A stretch of 64,000 nt of DNA from Prolixibacteraceae bacterium JC049 (GCA_023369685.1 SACZ01000005.1:62001-126000); one strand, 5' to 3'. Shown: positions 1 through 9,133, counted from the first letter of the stretch. A program made the numbers and translations. The notes: generated from the sequence alone by a model not told the origin.

Positions 1-1
1 T

Positions 2-259
2 TTGGAAGAAGAAGCCAGAAGTGTTTACCAACACAAAGCAAACAACTCGCTAAACACTGTAGGTTACAAAGAACTTTTCGATTATTTCGATGGTACAATC
101 GACAAAGAAGAGGCCATTCGATTGATTAAAAGAAACAGTAGACGTTATGCGCGTAAGCAATTGTCTTGGTTTAGACGAGACGACTCAGTTAATTGGTTTC
201 ATCCTGAAGAGTCGGAAAAGATTTTCGACTTCTTAGATAAAGAAATTAAAAATACTTAA
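2..259 (+). CDS. miaA: tRNA dimethylallyltransferase MiaA, C-terminal fragment
   Basis: This is the last 85 residues of MiaA, cut by the window edge; the first codon shown is internal. MiaA transfers a dimethylallyl group to A37 of tRNAs that read UNN codons. The fragment contains the typical C-terminal pattern: NSLNTVGYKELFDYFDG, then the basic segment RRYARKQLSWFRRD, which in the family lies near the substrate tRNA. Nothing is abnormal in the visible part. A promoter-like sequence follows directly, so the next gene probably has its own transcript. Confidence 0.93.
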   Translation: MEEEARSVYQHKANNSLNTVGYKELFDYFDGTIDKEEAIRLIKRNSRRYARKQLSWFRRDDSVNWFHPEESEKIFDFLDKEIKNT

Positions 260-266
260 CAGTAAG

Positions 267-300
267 TTTTCGATTGTTGCTCCTAGAATCGTTAACTTTC
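267..300 (+). promoter_or_regulatory. Bacteroidota-type promoter for the glycosyltransferase gene
   Basis: TTTC at 268-271 is separated by 21 bases from TAACTTTC (293-300). This is one base off the phylum consensus TAnnTTTG. It sits about 23 bases before the preferred ATG. Pattern match only. Confidence 0.4.
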
Positions 301-322
301 GTTGATTTTTAGCATAAACAGA

Positions 323-1468
323 ATGGCCTTGAATAAGAAAAAAATAATCATTATTGGACCTGCGCACCCTTATCGAGGGGGAATTGCAGCATTGAACGAA
401 CGCTTGGCTTCTCAATTAATTCAGGAAGGCAACGATGTTACTATTTATAATTTCACCGTTCAGTACCCGAGTATTCTTTTCCCTGGGAAAACACAATACA
501 CCGATAGTGATCCTATTTCTGGTCTTGACATTCAACGAAAAATCAACTCCGTCAATCCTCTTAACTGGCTGGCTGTAGGTAATGAGCTGAAAAAGCAGAA
601 GCCTGATCTTATTATTGTTCGCTACTGGCTTCCTTTTATGGCTCCTGCGCTGGGAACAATATGCCGTAAGGCTCGAAAAAACAACCACACCAAAGTGGTT
701 GCATTAGTCGATAATATTATCCCCCATGAAAAAAGACTTGGAGATGTTTCATTAACTAAATATTTCACCCATAGTGTCGATGGTTTTATTGCAATGTCAG
801 ATGTAGTATTCGACGATATATCTAAATTCATTGATGAGCCTAAAAAGCGTTTTTCTCCCCACCCTATTTACGACCATTACGGAGAAATATTAGACCGGGA
901 AGAGGCATTAAAAGCACTTCAACTCGATCCATCGTACAACTATCTACTATTTTTTGGTTTTATAAGAGATTACAAAGGTTTAGATCTTTTACTGCAAGCA
1001 ATGGCCAACCCACGCCTTCGAAAGCGCAACATCAAGCTTATTGTTGCTGGAGAATTTTATTCCGATCCAAAATACTACCATGATATCATTGAAAAATTCG
1101 GTTTAAAAGATGATGTTATTCTTCATACCGAATACATTCCCAATGAAGCAATCAACCAATATTTTGGTGCGGCCGACTTAGTCGTTCAACCTTATAAAAC
1201 AGCCACTCAAAGTGGAGTAACTCAAATTGGCTACCACTTCAATAAAGCGATGTTGGTAACCGATGTAGGTGGTTTAGCCGAAATTATTGCTCATCAAAAA
1301 TCGGGTTATGTAGTACAACCAGACGAATTGGCCATTTCAAATGCCATTGTCGATTTCTTCAATAATGAAAGAAAAGCCGACTTTGAAGAAGAGGTAATAG
1401 AGCAGAAAAAGAAATTTTCATGGGAGAGAATGACCTCAACTATTGATGAGTTGTTCAATAGTTTGTAA
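323..1468 (+). CDS. GT4-type glycosyltransferase
   Basis: A 381-residue GT-B glycosyltransferase. The N-terminal Rossmann half begins KKIIIIGPAHPYRGGIAALNERLA, with the glycine loop of nucleotide-sugar enzymes. The C-terminal half has LLFFGFIRDYKGLDLLLQA and VVQPYKTATQSGVTQIGYHF ... DVGGLAEII, the GT4 nucleotide-sugar-binding region. The open frame extends upstream to a TTG at 302, but the ATG at 323 is preferred because homologous sequence starts there and it follows a promoter-like element. Acceptor and donor are unknown. Ten bases downstream lies gmhA, which suggests a role in lipopolysaccharide or another cell-surface glycan. Confidence 0.85.
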   Translation: MALNKKKIIIIGPAHPYRGGIAALNERLASQLIQEGNDVTIYNFTVQYPSILFPGKTQYTDSDPISGLDIQRKINSVNPLNWLAVGNELKKQKPDLIIVRYWLPFMAPALGTICRKARKNNHTKVVALVDNIIPHEKRLGDVSLTKYFTHSVDGFIAMSDVVFDDISKFIDEPKKRFSPHPIYDHYGEILDREEALKALQLDPSYNYLLFFGFIRDYKGLDLLLQAMANPRLRKRNIKLIVAGEFYSDPKYYHDIIEKFGLKDDVILHTEYIPNEAINQYFGAADLVVQPYKTATQSGVTQIGYHFNKAMLVTDVGGLAEIIAHQKSGYVVQPDELAISNAIVDFFNNERKADFEEEVIEQKKKFSWERMTSTIDELFNSL

Positions 1469-1477
1469 TTTACACCC

Positions 1478-2050
1478 ATGATTGGAACTCGAATAAAAGA
1501 AGCAATAGAGCTAAAAAATACCATCCTTAATAATCAACTCATCTTAAAACAAATAGATGAAGTTATTGCTATTATGCTTAAAGCATTGGAAAATGGGCAT
1601 GGAATATTTTTCTGCGGCAATGGAGGAAGTGCTGCCGACGCACAGCATCTTTCAGCGGAATTGGCTGGTCGGTTTTACATCGACAGACCACCACTAAAAG
1701 CAGAAGCTATCCATATTAACAGCTCTTTTTTAACTGCAGTATCCAACGATTATAGTTTTGAACAGGCTTATGCCAGAGCAGTAGAAGCACAAGCACAAAA
1801 AGGCGACGTGCTATATTTTCTATCAACAAGTGGCAACTCTGCAAATATTGTTTCGGCATGCCAACAAGCTAATGAAATGGGCATAACCACTATTGCTTTC
1901 ACAGGAGAAAAAGATTCTAACCTGAAGCAATATGCCAATGTTACCATACAAATACCAAGTTCAAATACACCTCGAATTCAGGAAGCACATATGCTATTGG
2001 GACATATCATTTGTGAATTCGTAGAAGAAGAAATTTTCGGGAAAAAGTAA
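1478..2050 (+). CDS. gmhA: sedoheptulose-7-phosphate isomerase GmhA (SIS domain)
   Basis: A 190-residue SIS-domain protein, the normal length for GmhA, which makes D-glycero-D-manno-heptose-7-phosphate, the first step of ADP-heptose synthesis for LPS. Diagnostic segments are CGNGGSAADAQHLSAELAGRF (about 47-67), FLSTSGNSANI (about 113-123) and RIQEAHMLLGHIICE near the C-terminus, which supply phosphate-binding serines and the metal/catalytic Glu and His residues of the family. It starts 9 bases after the glycosyltransferase and probably shares its transcript. DiaA is a related fold, but the catalytic EAHxxxxH pattern favours GmhA. Confidence 0.88.
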   Translation: MIGTRIKEAIELKNTILNNQLILKQIDEVIAIMLKALENGHGIFFCGNGGSAADAQHLSAELAGRFYIDRPPLKAEAIHINSSFLTAVSNDYSFEQAYARAVEAQAQKGDVLYFLSTSGNSANIVSACQQANEMGITTIAFTGEKDSNLKQYANVTIQIPSSNTPRIQEAHMLLGHIICEFVEEEIFGKK

Positions 2051-2153
2051 TTTTACAAGCAATAAGATCGAACCAAACAGCTAAGAAAAGCTATATTTAA
2101 TAACGAGTATCTTATTCAGAGCAACTGGAATATAAAAAAGGAGACGACGGGGA

Positions 2154-4358
2154 ATGACAGATTTACAAAGCGCAGCAGATAAACGAATAATTCAAGATAA
2201 ATTTGATGATTTAATGCGGGTGTGTAAGAAAAACATCCGTAAAAGTGGACTGGAACAAATTGAGAAAGCATTTGAATTTGCCAATCAGGCTCATGCCGGC
2301 GTTCGACGTAAGTCTGGCGAACCTTATATCATTCACCCTATTGCTGTTGCTTATATCACCGTTACCGAAATCGGTTTGGGAACAAAGTCGGTTTTAGCAG
2401 CTCTTCTTCACGATATAGTTGAAGACACCGACTATACCCTAGAAGATATCTCCAGAATGTTTGGTCCTAAAGTAGCAACTATTGTCGATGGACTAACTAA
2501 ACTTTCTGGTAGCTTTGACTCAAGTCAGGCCGAAAATTTTAAGAAGATGCTACTCACACTTTCCGATGATGTGCGAGTCATCTTAATTAAGCTGGCCGAC
2601 CGTTTGCACAATATGCAAACCCTCGATTCGATGCCTCGTCGCAAGCAACTAAAAATTGCGGGTGAAACCTTGTACATGTACGCTCCTCTTGCTCATCGTT
2701 TAGGTCTATATTCCATAAAAACAGAACTGGAAGATCTGGCTTTGAAGTACGAGCATCCCGAAGCCTATGAAAAAATCAGGCTTCAACTGCACGACAAAGA
2801 AGCTCATCGAAGTTATTTAGTGGAAGAATTTGTTGCTCCTATTCAGGAACGCCTGAAAAAAGAGAAAATACAATGTTCCATTACTAGCCGACCTAAATCC
2901 ATCTATTCCATTTGGAACAAGATGCAGAAGAAAGGCGTATCGTTCGATGAGATATACGATATTTTGGCGGTTCGAATTGTATTTGAACCCAACGAAGAGA
3001 TTTCTGAAAAACGACAAAGTTTCGATATTCTCTCTCTAATCACCGATTACTACAAGCCCAAGCCAGATCGTATCCGCGACTGGATTACTATGCCCAAAGC
3101 CAACGGCTACGAGTCGCTTCACGTAACAGTGATGGGACCACGAGGAAAATGGGTGGAAGTTCAGATTAGAACCCGAAGGATGGACGAAATTGCAGAGAAA
3201 GGATTTGCTGCTCATTACAAATACAAAGGAGCCGAAAAGCAGTCGACTGATTCAGAGTTGGATCGATGGCTGGAACGAATTCGTGAGACGCTTCAAAATC
3301 CAGAATCCAATGCATTGGAATTTCTCGATCAGTTTAAACTGAATCTATTTGCGTCCGAAATTGTGGTCTTCTCTCCTAAAGGACATATGATTACTTTACC
3401 CAAAGGAGCAACAGTACTTGATTTTGCATTCGAAATTCATACTGAATTGGGGAACAAATGTATCGGAGGTAAGATCAATCATAAATTGGTAAGTCCCGGA
3501 CATGAAATAAAAACCGGTGATCAGATCGAAATTATTACATCCGATAAACAACGACCACTTCAAAACTGGCTGAATCTGGTTGTTACTGCAAAAGCCAAAA
3601 ACAAAATTAAAAATGCTTTTAAGCTACAAGAGCGCCAGCATATCGATATAGGAAAACAAAGGCTAGAAGCAGAGTACAAGAAGATGAAGATTATTCCTCA
3701 TGGGAATACATTGAAGAAAATACTACTTCATTTTAACCTATCGAACAAAGAGCAGCTTTACTCTCAAATTGGAATGGGACTAATTGTTATCGACGACCTT
3801 CCGTCCATTCTGAAAACAAAGACCGAAAACCGTTTTGTAAAGTATTGGCGATTAACATTCAATAAGAAAAAACAAGACGAACCGCAGAAAGAACTTGACA
3901 AGAAGAAAACATATATTCTCGAAGAAGAAGATACTCAGTATCATCTTGCTCCGTGCTGTCACCCAATTCCAGGTGATGAAGTAGTGGGATATATTACTCC
4001 TGAAAACAGTTTGGAAATTCACAAAACCAAATGCCCTAATGCATTGAAATTGATGTCCAGTCACGGCGACCAGATTGTTGTTGCCGAATGGACCACTTTC
4101 AAGGTAATGTCGCACCTTACTCGAATTAAAATGCAAGGTTTCGACCGATTGGGAGTTGTTAATGAACTTACTACAATCATCAGTAAGCAGCACAATATCA
4201 ACATGCGAAGCATAACTTTCGATACACACGACGGTATTTTCGAAGGAACAATGGAACTATATATCCATAATGCCAGCGACCTTAACAACCTCATCGCCAA
4301 ATTAATGAAGCTAAAAGGAATGGAATCGGTAGAAAGATTTGATTCTGTGGATGAATAA
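2154..4358 (+). CDS. bifunctional (p)ppGpp synthetase/hydrolase, RelA/SpoT family
   Basis: A 734-residue full-length RSH protein that controls the stringent response. The HD hydrolase domain (about 40-190) is intact with LLHDIVEDTD at 85-94. The synthetase domain (about 240-360) contains RPKSIYSIWNKM, YDILAVRI, ANGYESLHVTV and EVQIRTRRMDEIAEKGFAAHYKYK. A TGS domain follows (about 400-460), then a Cys/His-containing region (APCCHPIPGDE) and a C-terminal ACT domain (about 655-730). Both catalytic centres appear intact, so the protein should make and degrade the alarmone. It is separated from gmhA by 103 bases and from the Fur-family gene by 71. Confidence 0.95.
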   Translation: MTDLQSAADKRIIQDKFDDLMRVCKKNIRKSGLEQIEKAFEFANQAHAGVRRKSGEPYIIHPIAVAYITVTEIGLGTKSVLAALLHDIVEDTDYTLEDISRMFGPKVATIVDGLTKLSGSFDSSQAENFKKMLLTLSDDVRVILIKLADRLHNMQTLDSMPRRKQLKIAGETLYMYAPLAHRLGLYSIKTELEDLALKYEHPEAYEKIRLQLHDKEAHRSYLVEEFVAPIQERLKKEKIQCSITSRPKSIYSIWNKMQKKGVSFDEIYDILAVRIVFEPNEEISEKRQSFDILSLITDYYKPKPDRIRDWITMPKANGYESLHVTVMGPRGKWVEVQIRTRRMDEIAEKGFAAHYKYKGAEKQSTDSELDRWLERIRETLQNPESNALEFLDQFKLNLFASEIVVFSPKGHMITLPKGATVLDFAFEIHTELGNKCIGGKINHKLVSPGHEIKTGDQIEIITSDKQRPLQNWLNLVVTAKAKNKIKNAFKLQERQHIDIGKQRLEAEYKKMKIIPHGNTLKKILLHFNLSNKEQLYSQIGMGLIVIDDLPSILKTKTENRFVKYWRLTFNKKKQDEPQKELDKKKTYILEEEDTQYHLAPCCHPIPGDEVVGYITPENSLEIHKTKCPNALKLMSSHGDQIVVAEWTTFKVMSHLTRIKMQGFDRLGVVNELTTIISKQHNINMRSITFDTHDGIFEGTMELYIHNASDLNNLIAKLMKLKGMESVERFDSVDE

Positions 4359-4429
4359 AGTTAATCTTAGGAGAATACTTTTTCTAAAAAATTACTATTT
4401 TTACCTCGTTATTTAAACTTAGTTTAAGT

Positions 4430-4870
4430 ATGAATAGTGACAACAGCAAACAGAATGTCAGAGGTATTTTCACTGAATATCTTGAACAAAAAGGACACCG
4501 CAAAACCCCTGAGCGTTTTGCCATTTTAGATGAAGTTTATTGTAGAGACGGGCACTTCGATATTGAATCGCTTTACATCTCTATGAAAAACAAGAATTAT
4601 CGAGTTAGTAGAGCTACACTTTACAACACAATCGATCTTTTGCTCGATTGCAAATTGGTGGTTAAACATCAGTTTGGTAAAAACATTGCTCAATTCGAAA
4701 AAGCCATTGCCAATAACCACCACGATCACCTGATCGATACACAAAATGGTAAGGTTTTGGAATTTTATGATCCTCGAATTCGTGAAATTATCGAAGAAGC
4801 TTGCGAACGTCACAACTTCAAATTCTCTCATCACACCCTATACATTTACGGGCAAACCAAGGACAATTAG
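4430..4870 (+). CDS. Fur-family transcriptional regulator
   Basis: A 146-residue regulator with the Fur winged helix (HRKTPERFAILDEVY, then YRVSRATLYNTIDLLLD) and the dimerisation/metal domain. The segment NHHDHLIDTQNGKVLEF aligns with the usual HHHHLIC..CGKV.EF motif, but both cysteines of the structural zinc site are replaced (D and N), and no C-terminal CxxC is visible. It therefore relies on the His/Glu regulatory metal site alone or lacks structural zinc. It could be a Fur, PerR or Zur paralogue; the metal cannot be told from sequence. It ends at a clear terminator before purA. Confidence 0.88.
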   Translation: MNSDNSKQNVRGIFTEYLEQKGHRKTPERFAILDEVYCRDGHFDIESLYISMKNKNYRVSRATLYNTIDLLLDCKLVVKHQFGKNIAQFEKAIANNHHDHLIDTQNGKVLEFYDPRIREIIEEACERHNFKFSHHTLYIYGQTKDN

Positions 4871-4891
4871 AAGCTAAACATATACGCTTAC

Positions 4892-4923
4892 AAGTCCTCT
4901 TATAACAAAAGAGGACTTTTTTT
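4892..4923 (+). terminator. intrinsic terminator after the Fur-family gene
   Basis: Perfect 9-bp stem (AAGTCCTCT / AGAGGACTT) with a 9-base loop followed by seven T residues, 22 bases after the stop codon. Confidence 0.9.
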
Positions 4924-4947
4924 ACCCCTTTTTCATTAAATTATTTG

Positions 4948-4955
4948 TACCTTTG
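4948..4955 (+). promoter_or_regulatory. -7 promoter element upstream of the purA leader
   Basis: TACCTTTG matches the Bacteroidota -7 consensus TAnnTTTG exactly. A T-rich stretch lies upstream but at imperfect -33 spacing. If used, it gives purA a leader of about 270 bases containing a terminator-like hairpin. Confidence 0.45.
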
Positions 4956-5057
4956 GCCGTCAAACGGTGAATGGTACGTTTCATTACTTTCCCATCGATT
5001 GACCACGCAAAACGATTGTTTTTTCTAAGTTTTATCAGTATTTAAAAGCATTATTAC

Positions 5058-5090
5058 ATCGGAACCAATCTTCGGTTTTGATCTTTTTTT
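5058..5090 (+). terminator. terminator-like hairpin inside the purA leader
   Basis: Stem ATCGGAACC / GGTTTTGAT (nine pairs, two of them G-U) with a 7-base loop, then C and seven T. It lies about 140 bases before the purA start. It could be an attenuator for purA or the end of a small RNA of about 130 bases starting near 4962. The left half of the stem, ATCGG, can alternatively pair with CCGAT at 5093-5097 beyond the T-run. Confidence 0.6.
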
Positions 5091-5230
5091 GTGCCGATAA
5101 CTTTTAAAACACTCTTTCGTTAAACAATGTAGCACAAATACTACTTATTAAACAAGAATAAGCAGGATAAACGGTTTTCAAGTCCAAACCTGAAAACACT
5201 CTCTGCATTAAAACATAAATATAAAAACAG

Positions 5231-6508
5231 ATGAAAGTAGATGTATTACTAGGTCTTCAATGGGGAGACGAAGGTAAAGGTAAAATTGTTGACGTATTAA
5301 CTCCTAACTACGATGTTATTTCACGTTTCCAAGGAGGTCCAAATGCTGGTCACACATTGGAATTCAACAACATCAAACACGTTCTACACACTATTCCATC
5401 AGGTATTTTCCGCGAAAATAAACTTAACGTTATTGGTAACGGAGTGGTACTTGATCCTGGAACTTTTAAAAAGGAAATCGACTCAATTGCCAAACTGGGT
5501 ATCGATCTAACCCAAAACTTATACATCTCGAAAAAAGCGCACCTTATTCTTCCTACGCACCGTCTGCTTGATGCTGCTTCGGAAGCTGCCAAAGGGAAAG
5601 CAAAAATTGGTTCTACTCTGAAAGGTATCGGACCTACTTACCGCGATAAAACAGGTCGCGACGGACTACGTGCTGGTGATATTTTCAGCAACTTCGAGCA
5701 AAAATATGCCGACCGTACAGCCAAACACAAAGATATTCTTGAAAAGCAATATGGTTTCGAATATGCTGAAGCATTAGCAGAATACGAAAAAGAGTGGTTC
5801 GAAGGAATCGAACTAATGAAAAAATTCAAGATCGTTGATACTGAATACCTAATCAACGATTCAATGGCAGAAGGAAAATCTGTAATTGCTGAAGGTGCTC
5901 AGGGAACTATGTTAGACATCGACTTTGGTTCTTACCCATTCGTTACTTCATCTAACACAATTTGTGCTGGTGCATGTACTGGTTTAGGAGTTGCACCTAA
6001 CCGCATTGGAAAAGTATTCGGAATTTTCAAAGCATACTGTACACGCGTTGGTATGGGACCATTCCCAACTGAGTTGGAAGACGAAGTAGGGCAACAGCTT
6101 CGCGATGCAGGTCACGAATATGGTTCTACAACTGGTCGTCCACGTCGTTGTGGATGGTTAGACCTTGTTGCATTGAAATATTCAAACATGATCAACGGTG
6201 TTACCGAACTTATCATGATGAAAACCGATGTGTTGGACGACTTCGACACAATTAAAGTTTGTGTAGCATACAAAATCAACGGCGAAGTAACTACTCAATT
6301 CCCTGACAACCTAGATCAGGAAATCGAGCCTGTTTATGTTGAACTTCCAGGATGGAAAACTGATTTGACTAAAATCACCCATCAGAACGAATTCCCAGAA
6401 GAATTAAACAGCTACATCAACTTCCTTGAGGAGGAAACAAAACTTCCTATCTCAATTGTATCTGTTGGGCCAAACCGTGCTCAAACTATCATTGTCGAAA
6501 ACGACTAA
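5231..6508 (+). CDS. purA: adenylosuccinate synthetase PurA
   Basis: A 425-residue enzyme joining IMP and aspartate with GTP, the first committed step to AMP. The N-terminal GDEGKGKIVD phosphate loop, QGGPNAGHT and GPTYRDKTGRDGLR match the family closely, as does the C-terminal region that ends SVGPNRAQTI. The ATG gives the family-standard N-terminus (MKVDVLLGLQWGDEGKGK). It is preceded by a 360-base gap with no other gene, holding the promoter and hairpin listed separately, and is followed by its own terminator, so it is probably monocistronic. Confidence 0.97.
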   Translation: MKVDVLLGLQWGDEGKGKIVDVLTPNYDVISRFQGGPNAGHTLEFNNIKHVLHTIPSGIFRENKLNVIGNGVVLDPGTFKKEIDSIAKLGIDLTQNLYISKKAHLILPTHRLLDAASEAAKGKAKIGSTLKGIGPTYRDKTGRDGLRAGDIFSNFEQKYADRTAKHKDILEKQYGFEYAEALAEYEKEWFEGIELMKKFKIVDTEYLINDSMAEGKSVIAEGAQGTMLDIDFGSYPFVTSSNTICAGACTGLGVAPNRIGKVFGIFKAYCTRVGMGPFPTELEDEVGQQLRDAGHEYGSTTGRPRRCGWLDLVALKYSNMINGVTELIMMKTDVLDDFDTIKVCVAYKINGEVTTQFPDNLDQEIEPVYVELPGWKTDLTKITHQNEFPEELNSYINFLEEETKLPISIVSVGPNRAQTIIVEND

Positions 6509-6533
6509 TCATATTTCGATATAATATTTTCAG

Positions 6534-6568
6534 AACTCTCCTTCGTATTTACGAGGGAGAGTTTTTTA
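6534..6568 (+). terminator. purA terminator
   Basis: AACTCTCC pairs with GGAGAGTT, and the stem continues inward through TCGT/ACGA. A run of T follows. It starts 26 bases after the stop codon. Confidence 0.9.
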
Positions 6569-6611
6569 TTTATAAATCTCCATTCACAGCCAACCATTAA
6601 AAAGAAGGTTC

Positions 6612-6643
6612 TTTTCAAAATCGATACAAGCTTTGTAACTTCG
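6612..6643 (+). promoter_or_regulatory. promoter for pncB
   Basis: TTTT (6612-6615), a 20-base spacer and TAACTTCG (6636-6643), one base off the -7 consensus, 26 bases ahead of the ATG. Confidence 0.45.
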
Positions 6644-6668
6644 CACTGAATATAGAATACGTAGTAGC

Positions 6669-8096
6669 ATGAATTTATTACAACAACATGCCGGTTTATA
6701 CACCGACTACTATGAGCTAACAATGGCTCAAGGATACTTTTTATCTGGTAAACACCTGCAAAAAGCTTCATTCGATTATTACTATCGAACCAACCCGTAT
6801 AAAGGGGGCTATCTGGTTTTTGCCGGATTAAACGACTTTCTTCAAACATTAAAGAATTTTAAATACAGCAGCGAGGATTTGAATTACCTTGCATCAACCG
6901 GATTACATCCCGAGTTTATTGAATATTTACGTAAGTTCGAATTTACAGGCACCATTCACAGTGTGCGTGAAGGAGAGATTGTTTTTCCCAACACTCCAAT
7001 TATGCGAGTGGAAGGTAACCTAGTAGAGTCTCAGATTATTGAAACACTACTTCTCAACTTTATCAACTTTCAGTCATTAATTGCCACTAAAGCTTTTCGA
7101 ATTAAGCTAATTGCTGGCGACAGACCATTTTCCGATTTCGGATTGCGTCGTGCGCAGGGATTAGGTTCAATTCAGGCAACACGAGCAACTATCATTGGAG
7201 GCGCCACATCTACTTCCAATGTGTATGCAGCCAAACAATACAACGTACCAGCAGTAGGAACTATCGCACATGCATGGATTCAAAGCTTTGGAGACGAGCT
7301 AGAAGCTTTCAGAACATATGCCAGTCACAATCCGGATAATACCGTATTATTAGTTGATACTTATGACACACTGAAAAGTGGTATTCCAAATGCAATAGTA
7401 GTTGCCAAAGAACTAGAGGCAAAAGGTTATCAGTTAAAAGGTATTCGTTTAGATAGTGGCGATTTGGCTTACTTAAGCAAAAGAGCCCGTAAAATGTTAG
7501 AAGCCGAAGGATTGGGTTATGTGAAAATCATGGCCTCGAATCAGTTAAACGAGCACGTTCTTAAAAGCTTAAACGAACAAGGAGCTCAGCTCGATGCTTT
7601 TGGTATTGGAACTGAATTAGTAACAGCCAAGCCTGACGCTGCTCTCGATGGAGTTTACAAACTAGCAGAATGCGATGGAGAACCACGTATGAAGCTTTCA
7701 GAAAATATTGAGAAACTAACACTCCCCGGAACTAAGAAATTGGTAAGATATTACGATCGTGCCGGTGAGTTTTTCCGCGATGGCGTGCTTTTAAAAGACG
7801 AAGCAACTGAAGAAGTAGCAACTCTCTATCACCCGCACTATCCACATAAATGGACCGATGTTTCTGGTTTAAAAACCGAAGAGCTAACACAGATCGTTTA
7901 TGAAAATGGTGAAATTATTAATCCAATAACTTCATTAACTGAAATACACGACTACTTAATGAAGCGTAGCGAGCAGCTTTCTTTCGAAAGTAAGCGTTTC
8001 ATCAACCCACACATTTACAAAGTCGGGATTTCAAAAGGGCTGCAAACTCTCAAAAACGACCTTTTGCATCAGATAAAGCCATCGCCATGCAAATAA
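6669..8096 (+). CDS. pncB: nicotinate phosphoribosyltransferase PncB
   Basis: A 475-residue enzyme of NAD salvage that converts nicotinate and PRPP to nicotinate mononucleotide. The N-terminus reads LYTDYYELTMAQGYF as in the family. FSDFGLRRAQG holds the conserved arginines, and GTIAHAWIQSFGDELEAF contains the conserved phosphorylated-histidine region. IRLDSGDLAYLS and GIGTELVTAKPDAALDGVYKL cover the PRPP-binding half. It overlaps the next start codon by ten bases, so the two are very likely translationally coupled. Confidence 0.95.
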   Translation: MNLLQQHAGLYTDYYELTMAQGYFLSGKHLQKASFDYYYRTNPYKGGYLVFAGLNDFLQTLKNFKYSSEDLNYLASTGLHPEFIEYLRKFEFTGTIHSVREGEIVFPNTPIMRVEGNLVESQIIETLLLNFINFQSLIATKAFRIKLIAGDRPFSDFGLRRAQGLGSIQATRATIIGGATSTSNVYAAKQYNVPAVGTIAHAWIQSFGDELEAFRTYASHNPDNTVLLVDTYDTLKSGIPNAIVVAKELEAKGYQLKGIRLDSGDLAYLSKRARKMLEAEGLGYVKIMASNQLNEHVLKSLNEQGAQLDAFGIGTELVTAKPDAALDGVYKLAECDGEPRMKLSENIEKLTLPGTKKLVRYYDRAGEFFRDGVLLKDEATEEVATLYHPHYPHKWTDVSGLKTEELTQIVYENGEIINPITSLTEIHDYLMKRSEQLSFESKRFINPHIYKVGISKGLQTLKNDLLHQIKPSPCK

Positions 8097-9133
8097 CTCA
8101 GCCAACATTATGCATTCATATAAATCAGGCAAAAAACAATTTGCTTGAGATGAAACAAAAAGCGGATGAAGCCAATATAAAGCTTCGTCCGCATTTTAAA
8201 ACTCACCAGTCGGCAGAAATTGGTCACTTAGCCCAAACAATTGGCATCACAAGTTGCACCGTTTCATCCATCGAAATGGCTTTATATTTTGCCCAAAATG
8301 GTTGGGACAACATAACGGTTGCCTTTCCGGTAAATATCCTCGAAATAGAGCGCATTAATCAATTAGCGCAAACCATTCAGTTAAACTTACTCGTAGAAAA
8401 CAACGAGTCTATTCAGTTTCTACAAGAAAACCTAAAAAGTAACATTGCTGTATGGATAAAGGTGGATTGTGGTTATGGACGCACCGGAGTGGCTATCGAC
8501 AATTATTCTACACTTCAACAGCTTGTACAAGAGATAGAAAATAGCTCGAAACTAAATTTCAAAGGTTTTCTCACCCACAATGGAGGCACTTATAAATGTA
8601 GATCGAAGGAAGAAATTCTAGAGCTACACAGGCTAGTTATTTATAAAATAGCAAACCTCAAGGCGCAGTTCCCTAACGCTAAAGTTTCATATGGAGATAC
8701 TCCTTCATGCAGTGTTGCCAGTTCATTCGATCATATTGATGAAATCCGACCAGGCAATTTTGTCTATTACGATTTAATGCAACACCATATTGGCAGCTGT
8801 TCTCTGAATCAGATTGCAGCTACAATGAAAGTTCCAGTGGTTGCTACTCATCCCGAACGTAATGCGGTTGTTGTATACGGAGGAGGTGTTCATTTTTCAA
8901 AAGAAACTTTCACCTTTAGTGATCAAACTATTGTTTTCGGCTTGGTAAAAAATATAAACAACATCCCTGTTAGAGAAGATATTTATCTCACCCAACTAAG
9001 TCAGGAACATGGAATATTAACCATGCCCGATTCGTTGTTGGATGAAGTAAAGCTGGGAGACATTGTTGAAATAATTCCCGTTCACTCTTGCCTTACTGCC
9101 AATTTAATGAAGCACAATACCGTCTACCTGTAG
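8087..9133 (+). CDS. PLP-dependent D-serine dehydratase / D-threonine aldolase-like protein
   Basis: A 348-residue fold-III PLP enzyme. The N-terminal alanine-racemase-like barrel has LRPHFKTHQS, whose lysine is the expected PLP attachment site, and GYGRTGV. The C-terminal beta domain ends in IPVHSCLTANLM, the His/Cys zinc site of the eukaryotic-type D-serine dehydratase and low-specificity D-threonine aldolase group. These two activities cannot be separated from sequence. The substrate is probably a D-3-hydroxyamino acid, giving pyruvate or glycine. The start codon lies inside the end of pncB in another frame. The link to NAD salvage is unexplained. Confidence 0.82.
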   Translation: MQITQPTLCIHINQAKNNLLEMKQKADEANIKLRPHFKTHQSAEIGHLAQTIGITSCTVSSIEMALYFAQNGWDNITVAFPVNILEIERINQLAQTIQLNLLVENNESIQFLQENLKSNIAVWIKVDCGYGRTGVAIDNYSTLQQLVQEIENSSKLNFKGFLTHNGGTYKCRSKEEILELHRLVIYKIANLKAQFPNAKVSYGDTPSCSVASSFDHIDEIRPGNFVYYDLMQHHIGSCSLNQIAATMKVPVVATHPERNAVVVYGGGVHFSKETFTFSDQTIVFGLVKNINNIPVREDIYLTQLSQEHGILTMPDSLLDEVKLGDIVEIIPVHSCLTANLMKHNTVYL

